64,000 bases of DNA, from positions 279,251-343,250 of the forward strand of contig NZ_FRFD01000006.1 in assembly GCF_900143645.1 (NCBI RefSeq), given 5' to 3'. Under the pieces are notes generated by a model. It had not been told where the DNA came from, made no database searches, and worked only from the letters and a program-made list of their open reading frames with translations. The position numbers were made by a program, and so were the translations under genes. Source of the stretch: Anaerocolumna xylanovorans DSM 12503 (lineage in GTDB: Bacteria; Bacillota; Clostridia; Lachnospirales; Lachnospiraceae). Shown here one piece after another: positions 58,418-64,000 of this stretch; position 1 is the first letter of the stretch, and every line of letters starts with the position of its first letter.

Positions 58418-59131
58418 ATGAAGATATTAGCATTGGACAGTTCCGGACTTGTTGCTTCTGTGGCTGTGGTAACAGAGGATAAAGTACTGGGTGAATTTAC
58501 TGTCAACAATAAGAAAACCCATTCTCAAACCCTTCTGCCGATGGTAGATGAAGTTTTTAAGATACTTGATATGGATATAAAAGAATTGGATGCAATTGCA
58601 GTTGCAGGGGGCCCCGGCTCCTTTACAGGACTTCGAATTGGTGCCTCAACTGCCAAAGGTCTGGCTCTGGTTCTAAATATCCCCATTATAAATGTCCCTA
58701 CGGTAGATTCCCTGGCATATAATTTATATGGAACGGATAAACTAATCTGTCCCATGATGGATGCCAGAAGAAACCAGGTATATACAGGGCTTTATGAATG
58801 GAAGGAAGGGAAATTTAAGGTACTTCTTCCCCAATATGCAGCGGAAATAGAAGAACTGGCAGAAACGATAAATGAATATAACAGAGAAGTCATTTTCTTA
58901 GGGGACGGAGTAGAGGCGCAGCTTTGTAAGTTTGCTCCCTTACTCAAGGTTTCCTACTCTGTAGCACCCATACATCTTTCCAAACAGAGGGGGGCATCTC
59001 TTGGAGCTTTAGGGATAGAATACTACAAGGCAGGTATTACAGAAGACGGTGACAGCTTTGAACCCGTATATTTAAGAATGTCCCAGGCAGAAAGGGAAAG
59101 AGCTGAAAAGCAGGAAACTACTTTTCAATAA
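58418..59131 (+). CDS. tsaB: tRNA t6A dimerisation protein TsaB
   Basis: 237-residue ASKHA-fold protein, partner of TsaD. N-terminal ILALDSSGLVASVAVV, then VAGGPGSFTGLRIGASTAKGLA (about 61-82). ATG at 58418 has AGAGGA; the TTG at 58391 overlaps tsaE and is rejected. It lies between tsaE and rimI, the usual order. Confidence 0.93.
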   Translation: MKILALDSSGLVASVAVVTEDKVLGEFTVNNKKTHSQTLLPMVDEVFKILDMDIKELDAIAVAGGPGSFTGLRIGASTAKGLALVLNIPIINVPTVDSLAYNLYGTDKLICPMMDARRNQVYTGLYEWKEGKFKVLLPQYAAEIEELAETINEYNREVIFLGDGVEAQLCKFAPLLKVSYSVAPIHLSKQRGASLGALGIEYYKAGITEDGDSFEPVYLRMSQAERERAEKQETTFQ

Positions 59132-59156
59132 TTCACACTATGTAACAGCAAAATAC

Positions 59157-59208
59157 GACCTAAGAAAAGCAACCCGGCAATGTTGGAATGTTATTCTTAG
59201 GTCCCTTT
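59157..59208 (+). terminator. Possible terminator after tsaB
   Basis: A 10-bp perfect stem GACCTAAGAA/TTCTTAGGTC (59157-59166, 59194-59203) with a 27-base loop is followed by a weak CCCTTT tail. Confidence 0.5.
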
Positions 59209-59223
59209 CATGATAGGAGTTAG

Positions 59224-59292
59224 GTTGAAAAATAAATTTTTCAACTACGTATTCAGGAATATCAAATCAAAGATTTGATATTCACAAAAGGA
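59224..59292 (+). repeat. Family B hairpin repeat, copy B2 (5' of rimI)
   Basis: First stem GTTGAAAAA/TTTTTCAAC, CTACG, second stem ATATCAAATC/GATTTGATAT, then TTCACAAAAGGAG. The AAAGGAG is the ribosome site of rimI at 59299. Colinear with B1 at 54930. Confidence 0.75.
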
Positions 59293-59298
59293 GCTAAA

Positions 59299-59727
59299 AT
59301 GATAATACGGCAGATGATGGAAGAGGATATGGAGCAGGTATATTCAATTGAGAGCAGTTCCTTTACAAGACCCTGGAGCAAAGAATCTTTCCTTAGCTCC
59401 TTAAAAAATCCGCAAAACCTTTATCTGGTAGCAGAAGAAGAAGGAACTATCCTTGGTTACTGCGGTCTGTGGGGAATCGTCGGAGAAGGAGAGATAACTA
59501 ATGTTGCCGTTGATAAAAGATTTCGAAACCAGGGGGTAGGAGAAGCCATTCTAAGGGAGTTGATAAGGCAGGCAGAGGAGAATGGCATTACAGCCTTTAC
59601 TCTGGAAGTACGCCAAAGCAACCAGTCTGCGATTCATCTCTATCACAAGCTGGGTTTTGTCGATACGGCAGTAAGAAAGAATTATTACGAAGCGCCTATA
59701 GAGGATGCACTGATTATGTGGTTGTAA
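59299..59727 (+). CDS. rimI: Ribosomal S18 N-acetyltransferase RimI-like (GNAT)
   Basis: 142-residue GNAT acetyltransferase. The acetyl-CoA loop is VDKRFRNQGVGEAIL (about 79-93, core RNQGVG), then NQSAIHLYHKLGF near 115-127. GNAT enzymes at this position beside tsaB are annotated RimI, though the substrate is not proven. ATG at 59299 has AAAGGAG; the earlier ATG at 59275 lies inside the repeat. Confidence 0.88.
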   Translation: MIIRQMMEEDMEQVYSIESSSFTRPWSKESFLSSLKNPQNLYLVAEEEGTILGYCGLWGIVGEGEITNVAVDKRFRNQGVGEAILRELIRQAEENGITAFTLEVRQSNQSAIHLYHKLGFVDTAVRKNYYEAPIEDALIMWL

Positions 59728-59801
59728 TTCCCACTGTAAATTTTCTGGATTTCAAGTTATAATAAGAACAAGAAGGCGGACAAGTTGGCGGGAGGAAAGT
59801 T

Positions 59802-60047
59802 ATGGATAAAATCAGGAAAGCACCAATCATCAGGCATGATATTTACTGTAACGTCTGTGGAAGAAAAATTACAGTTGAACATGGTATTATGAAAGAAGAC
59901 GTATTTGAAGCGGCAAAAGAGTGGGGATATTTTTCAAAATACGACTTGGAGGTTCACAAATTCAATATCTGTGAAGATTGCTATGATCAGCTTATCTCCT
60001 CCTTTAAAATACCCATTCAAAAGATTCATAAAAGAGAAGCATTATAA
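59802..60047 (+). CDS. Small zinc-ribbon-like protein of unknown function
   Basis: 81 residues with CNVCGRK near 16 and CEDC near 57, four Cys that could bind one zinc. AGGAAAGTT precedes the ATG and a very strong terminator follows directly. I do not recognise a named family. The start is well supported. Confidence 0.7.
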   Translation: MDKIRKAPIIRHDIYCNVCGRKITVEHGIMKEDVFEAAKEWGYFSKYDLEVHKFNICEDCYDQLISSFKIPIQKIHKREAL

Positions 60048-60050
60048 GAA

Positions 60051-60096
60051 AAATAAGCAGGCAATCCGAGAGAAAAAGGATTGCCTGCTTATTTTT
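60051..60096 (+). terminator. Strong terminator after the zinc-ribbon gene
   Basis: A 17-bp perfect stem (60051-60067 and 60078-60094) with a 10-base loop, then TTTT. Confidence 0.9.
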
Positions 60097-60208
60097 ATAC
60101 GTGTGTCATTTGCCCAGCAAAGATAAACTGCACTGGCATCATAGGGGCAGGGTACTGGTACGCTGTAACCCTTTATATGTTTGGCGTGACAGGTAATCTG
60201 TGCGGGGC

Positions 60209-60237
60209 TTGATAACTGAAAAAGGTTGTGGTACTAT
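60209..60237 (+). promoter_or_regulatory. Putative promoter for rnz
   Basis: TTGATA at 60209-60214, 17-base spacer, TACTAT at 60232-60237, about 80 bases before rnz. Confidence 0.45.
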
Positions 60238-60318
60238 TTAGAAAACGCTGTATTGTACTATAAAGGCGATAAAGAAAAATAATTGCAGGAAAGCTGTGCA
60301 GTAAAGTGAGGAAAATAC

Positions 60319-61233
60319 ATGTTAGATGTTTGTTTACTTGGAACCAGTGGAATGATGCCCCTGCCAAACAGATGGCTGACGGCATTAATGACCAGATACA
60401 ACGGTTCCAGTCTTTTAATAGACTGTGGGGAAGGAACCCAAATTGCAATCAAAGAAAAGGGCTGGAGCTTTCACCCCATTGATGTGATATGCTTTACTCA
60501 TTACCATGGAGATCATATCAGTGGTCTGCCGGGCTTATTGCTGACCATGGGGAATGCCGACCGTAGGTCACCTGTAACCATGATAGGACCAAAAGGCTTA
60601 GAAAGGGTAGTAAGTGCCCTGCGTGTCATCGCTCCGGAACTGCCTTTTGATATAAACTTCATAGAGATCAACGGGGCAGAAGAAGAATTCCGGATAAATG
60701 GGTACGTAATACAGGCATTTAAAGTAAATCATAATGTACTTTGCTATGGGTATAATATCCTGATAGAACGCGGCGGAAGGTTTTACACTGAGAAGGCCAT
60801 GGAAAACGAGGTACCTCAAAAATATTGGAACAGGCTTCAAAAAGGTGAGACAATAGAAGCCGATGGAAGGGTATTTACACCAGAGCTGGTTTTAGGACCG
60901 GGAAGAAAAGGAATTAAGCTTACCTATTGTACGGATACAAGACCGATTTCCTCCATTAGTGATCATGCAAAGGACGCAGACTTATTCATTTGTGAGGGCA
61001 TGTACGGAGAAAAGGATAAGGATGAAAAGGCAGCAGAGCATAAGCATATGACCTTTTATGATGCGGCAAGGCTGGCAAAGGCAGCAGAGGTAAAGGAAAT
61101 GTGGCTTACTCATTACAGCCCTTCCTTAATAAGACCTGAGGAATATATGGCAGACACTCGCGCAATCTTTGCGAATGCCAAAGCCGGTACGGATAAGAAA
61201 AGTGTTACACTGGAATTTGACCCAAATGAATAA
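60319..61233 (+). CDS. rnz: Ribonuclease Z
   Basis: 304-residue metallo-beta-lactamase-fold tRNA 3'-endonuclease. Zinc motif THYHGDHISG (His61, His63, Asp65, His66), GLLLTMG with it, then TYCTDTRP near 205 and LTHYSPSLI near 265. It trims tRNA 3' ends; this matters here because neither tRNA-Ser downstream encodes CCA. tsaD follows about 50 bases later. Confidence 0.93.
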   Translation: MLDVCLLGTSGMMPLPNRWLTALMTRYNGSSLLIDCGEGTQIAIKEKGWSFHPIDVICFTHYHGDHISGLPGLLLTMGNADRRSPVTMIGPKGLERVVSALRVIAPELPFDINFIEINGAEEEFRINGYVIQAFKVNHNVLCYGYNILIERGGRFYTEKAMENEVPQKYWNRLQKGETIEADGRVFTPELVLGPGRKGIKLTYCTDTRPISSISDHAKDADLFICEGMYGEKDKDEKAAEHKHMTFYDAARLAKAAEVKEMWLTHYSPSLIRPEEYMADTRAIFANAKAGTDKKSVTLEFDPNE

Positions 61234-61282
61234 AGTAAGAATGAAATAGAAAGGGATTGCATTAAAAGCAATTATTAAGAAA

Positions 61283-62305
61283 ATGGATAAGGATATACTG
61301 ATTCTGGCGATAGAATCTTCTTGTGACGAAACGGCGGCAGCTGTTGTGAAAAACGGCAGGATTGTACTTTCCAACGTGATATCGTCCCAGATAGCACTTC
61401 ATACCCTCTACGGGGGGGTTGTACCGGAGATAGCGTCCAGAAAACACATAGAAAAAATAAATCAAGTAATTAAAGAGGCATTAAAAGAAGCAGATGTCAC
61501 TTTGGAAGAAATCGATGCCATTGGCGTGACCTATGGGCCGGGCCTTGTAGGGGCCTTGTTAGTGGGAGTGGCAGAGGCAAAGGCTATCAGCTATGCGGCC
61601 AAAAAGCCTTTGGTAGGAGTGCATCATATAGAAGGGCATATCTCTGCCAATTTCATAGAGCATAAGGACTTGGAGCCTCCCTTTTTATGTTTGATTGTAT
61701 CAGGGGGGCATACTCATCTGGTTATTGTAAAAGATTATGGAAAATATGAGATTATCGGAAGGACTCATGATGATGCAGCCGGCGAGGCCTTTGACAAGGT
61801 AGCAAGAGCCATAGGACTCGGATATCCGGGAGGACCGAAGGTAGACAAGCTTGCAAGGGAAGGAAATAAGTATGCCATAAGCTTTCCAAGAGCGAATATA
61901 GCGGATTCTCCCTATGACTTTAGTTTCAGCGGAGTAAAATCTGCTGTGTTAAATCATCTGAATTCCTGCGAAATGAAGAAAGAAGAAATAAACCGGGCTG
62001 ATATTGCAGCTTCTTTTCAGGAAGCCGTTGTAGATGCCCTTGTGACCAAGACCATGACTGCGGCAAAAGACTTGAAGCTATCTAAGGTTGCTATGGCAGG
62101 AGGCGTTGCTGCAAATTCTGCCTTAAGAGAAGCAATGGGAGCAGAGTGTGCTAAGAGAGGAATAACACTTTATTATCCTTCTCCTATATTTTGTACGGAT
62201 AATGCAGCAATGATAGGAGCAGCGGCTTATTACGAATTCATAAATGGAACAAGGCATGGGCTGGACTTGAATGCTGTACCGAATTTGAAAATCGGCCAGC
62301 GGTGA
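61283..62305 (+). CDS. tsaD: tRNA threonylcarbamoyltransferase TsaD
   Basis: 340-residue ASKHA metalloprotein that transfers threonylcarbamoyl to A37 of ANN-decoding tRNAs. LAIESSCDETAAAVV near 6-20, GVHHIEGHISANF (about 112-124; metal His pair), SGGHTHLV and FCTDNAAMIGAAAYYEF near the end. Ribosome site is poor. Its start overlaps nothing; ispD begins 21 bases after its stop. Confidence 0.96.
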   Translation: MDKDILILAIESSCDETAAAVVKNGRIVLSNVISSQIALHTLYGGVVPEIASRKHIEKINQVIKEALKEADVTLEEIDAIGVTYGPGLVGALLVGVAEAKAISYAAKKPLVGVHHIEGHISANFIEHKDLEPPFLCLIVSGGHTHLVIVKDYGKYEIIGRTHDDAAGEAFDKVARAIGLGYPGGPKVDKLAREGNKYAISFPRANIADSPYDFSFSGVKSAVLNHLNSCEMKKEEINRADIAASFQEAVVDALVTKTMTAAKDLKLSKVAMAGGVAANSALREAMGAECAKRGITLYYPSPIFCTDNAAMIGAAAYYEFINGTRHGLDLNAVPNLKIGQR

Positions 62306-62325
62306 GGAATAAAAAGGAGGTTGAA

Positions 62326-63045
62326 ATGCGTCAAGAGAAAATAAGCGCCATCCTATTAGCAGGGGGAAGCGGCAAAAGAATGCAGTCTGACATTCCCAAG
62401 CAATATATGGTTCTTGGAGATAAGCCTGTTTTAAGCTATTCTCTGGCGGCATTTGATGAAAGCAGTGTAGATGAAATAATTTTAGTAGTGAATGAGAGTG
62501 ATATGGAATATCTGAAAGATAATATCTTAAAGCAATATCCGGTTAAAAAACCAGTGCACTTGGTACCGGGAGGAGAAGAACGATATCTCTCTGTTTATAA
62601 CGGGCTAAAAAGTATAACTGACACTGATTTTGTTTTGATACACGATGGGGCAAGGCCCTTTATAACAGTTGAAATGATTGAGCGTGTAATAATCTCTTTA
62701 AGAGAATATCCTGCCTGTGCAGTAGGTGTTCCAGTTAAAGATACAATTAAAATTGTTGACACAACAGGAACAATTATTGAAACACCGGACCGCAGTATGG
62801 TTTGGGCAATACAGACGCCTCAGGCGTTTTCTGTCCCATTAATTGTCCGTGCTTATGAGATGCTTTTATCACATTTGCAGAAAGAGGAGCATGATAAGAA
62901 AGTTCCTGTAACAGACGATACTATGGTGATTGAATATACATTAAAATATCCGGTTAAAATGATAATGGGCAGTTATAGCAATATAAAAATAACAACGCCA
63001 GAGGATATGATAATGGGAGAGGCCCTCTTGTACAGTGGGAACTGA
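62326..63045 (+). CDS. ispD: 2-C-methyl-D-erythritol 4-phosphate cytidylyltransferase
   Basis: 239-residue MEP-pathway enzyme. CTP loop AILLAGGSGKRMQSDIPKQY (about 7-26), VHLVPGGEERYLSVYNGL, VLIHDGARPF (about 97-106) and WAIQTPQAF are the family signatures. ATG at 62326 has AAAGGAGG; a TTG/ATG upstream at 62302 overlaps tsaD and is rejected. It supplies isoprenoid precursors, including undecaprenyl phosphate for the envelope polymers. Confidence 0.95.
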   Translation: MRQEKISAILLAGGSGKRMQSDIPKQYMVLGDKPVLSYSLAAFDESSVDEIILVVNESDMEYLKDNILKQYPVKKPVHLVPGGEERYLSVYNGLKSITDTDFVLIHDGARPFITVEMIERVIISLREYPACAVGVPVKDTIKIVDTTGTIIETPDRSMVWAIQTPQAFSVPLIVRAYEMLLSHLQKEEHDKKVPVTDDTMVIEYTLKYPVKMIMGSYSNIKITTPEDMIMGEALLYSGN

Positions 63046-63115
63046 GAATTAAATATAAATTTTAGAAAAATTGAAACAAAAGGTACAAAAAAACGAAAAA
63101 TACGGTGAAAAGTGC

Positions 63116-63144
63116 TTGACATGCTTCACAAGTTTTGCTATACT
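63116..63144 (+). promoter_or_regulatory. Promoter for the tRNA-Ser genes
   Basis: TTGACA at 63116-63121, 17-base spacer, TATACT at 63139-63144, 16 bases before the first tRNA. Confidence 0.8.
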
Positions 63145-63159
63145 GTTCAAGCAATGTTC

Positions 63160-63245
63160 GGAGAGGTGTCCGAGTGGTTTAAGGAGCCGGTCTTGAAAAC
63201 CGGTGATTCCGAAAGGGACCGTGGGTTCGAATCCCACCTTCTCCG
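63160..63245 (+). tRNA. tRNA-Ser (UGA anticodon)
   Basis: An 86-base class II tRNA. Acceptor stem GGAGAGG/CTTCTCC, D arm, anticodon stem CCGGT/ACCGG with loop CTTGAAA (TGA), a long variable arm, and GGGTTCGAATCCC T arm. CCA is not encoded. Confidence 0.95.
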
Positions 63246-63326
63246 TTGATAAGATTTCCTATTATAATAGCATAAAGGAACTTTTATTGGAGTAATAATA
63301 TGTAGATTTACACAATCAGCCATTAT

Positions 63327-63415
63327 GGAGAAGTACCCAAGCGGCTGAAGGGGCTCCCCTGGAAAGGGAGTAGGTCGTTAATAGCGGCGCGAGGGTTCAA
63401 ATCCCTCCTTCTCCG
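63327..63415 (+). tRNA. tRNA-Ser (GGA anticodon)
   Basis: An 89-base class II tRNA. Acceptor GGAGAAG/CTTCTCC, anticodon stem CTCCC/GGGAG around CTGGAAA (GGA), a long variable arm and GGGTTCAAATCCC T arm. CCA is not encoded. Confidence 0.95.
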
Positions 63416-63464
63416 TCGGTTTTACCCATGAAAATAACCTCTGAAAAGTAAATAAAAAAAGTGG

Positions 63465-63493
63465 TTGACAACCTCTGGTAAGTATGATAAGAT
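63465..63493 (+). promoter_or_regulatory. rRNA operon promoter
   Basis: TTGACA at 63465-63470, 17-base spacer, TAAGAT at 63488-63493, about 320 bases before the 16S rRNA. Confidence 0.75.
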
Positions 63494-63811
63494 AGTCGAG
63501 CTGGTGCAAAACACCGCTGCCTTACAGAAGAGGAAACGCGGATAAAACCTAGCAAAACAGAAAAAAGAACCTTGATAACTGAACAGTGAAACAACCCTGA
63601 AATTTTCTTTAAAATTTCATTCAAAATAGAAAGCCTCGGCTTTGGATTTTGAAAAGAACAGTATCAGAAATGATACGACCTAAAAAAACAGTAAAATAGT
63701 GTGTGATTTGCATCACAGACTAACGGAAATTAACGATTGTTTAAAGTTTGGTTTATGTTATAAACCAAAGCTTCTAAATAGCCAATGTTAATTCTGAAAT
63801 GATTAAACTTT
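63494..63811 (+). other. 16S rRNA leader
   Basis: Transcribed leader between promoter and 16S. It contains an AACCTTGATAACTGAACAGTGAA stretch of the type often seen around Firmicute rRNA operons (only partly quoted: CTTGATAACTGAACAGTG), a long A+T inverted repeat (AATTTT/AAAATT) and short hairpins. No gene was found. Confidence 0.6.

Positions 63812-64000
<189 letters not shown>

Noticed and set aside
63046..63115. Gap after ispD searched for a terminator
   Set aside because: Only A-rich sequence; no stable hairpin with T-run was found before the tRNA promoter.

Overview
The window reads as one contiguous stretch of a low-GC, motile, anaerobic Firmicute of the Lachnospiraceae / Clostridium cluster XIVa type. 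The 16S rRNA start at the right edge, the mbl-flgF-flgG, comFC-yvyF and hpf-secA-prfB gene orders, TTGACA-17-TATAAT promoters and strong AGGAGG ribosome binding sites all fit this. The family assignment is inference; no database was searched. No insertion sequence, prophage, transposase or CRISPR array was seen.

Left part (1-29430), mostly core genome. It starts with a reductive pyrimidine/hydantoin degradation operon (dihydropyrimidinase 3' part, PreA-like dehydrogenase, N-carbamoyl amidohydrolase). Then come mbl with flagellar rod genes flgF, flgG and flgJ-like, recD2, a sugar nucleotidyltransferase, comFC-yvyF, cvfB, an acyl-ACP thioesterase, ridA, a methyltransferase, a CPBP protease, trxB and a secreted SH3/NlpC-P60 wall hydrolase. 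A 680-base gene-free stretch carries a DnaA-box cluster. It is followed by hpf, secA, prfB (with a +1 programmed frameshift), cheW, and a threonine/aspartate-family operon (ACT regulator, hom, apgM-type enzyme, lysC), then a formate/nitrite-type channel.

Middle part (29431-56843), a large envelope polysaccharide region. The first block (29734-39325) starts at a consensus promoter and encodes a WecG/TagA transferase, a GT4 transferase, an acetyltransferase that seems to start at AUU, WecB, a GT32-type transferase, a pyruvyl transferase, Wzy, Wzx and an FrhB-like protein. After tex, a second block (42001-48307) encodes the initiating polyprenyl-phosphate sugar transferase, two CpsB-type phosphatases (one with a damaged metal site), a Wzz/BY-kinase pair, an Ig-like protein and VanZ proteins. 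Into this block is set what looks like a RiPP peptide pathway (49128-54927): a PqqD-type recognition protein, a radical SAM/SPASM enzyme, a 58-residue Cys-containing precursor peptide, an HPr-kinase-like kinase, a SipW-like S26 peptidase, an ABC exporter and a convergent PF14907-type nucleotidyltransferase. The kinase/nucleotidyltransferase pair is known from lasso peptide clusters, but no lasso cyclase is present; a radical SAM enzyme stands in its place. This is the strongest candidate for an undescribed system. An LCP ligase and a VanZ protein close the region.

Right part (56871-64000): an FMN riboswitch with its terminator and ribU, tsaE-tsaB-rimI, a small zinc-ribbon protein, rnz, tsaD, ispD, two tRNA-Ser genes, an rRNA promoter and leader, and the first 189 bases of a 16S rRNA gene.

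Two families of short hairpin repeats (A: five copies; B: two full copies plus one fragment) are scattered through the window. Most sit directly in front of a gene and end in its Shine-Dalgarno sequence. Their stems differ in sequence but keep pairing.
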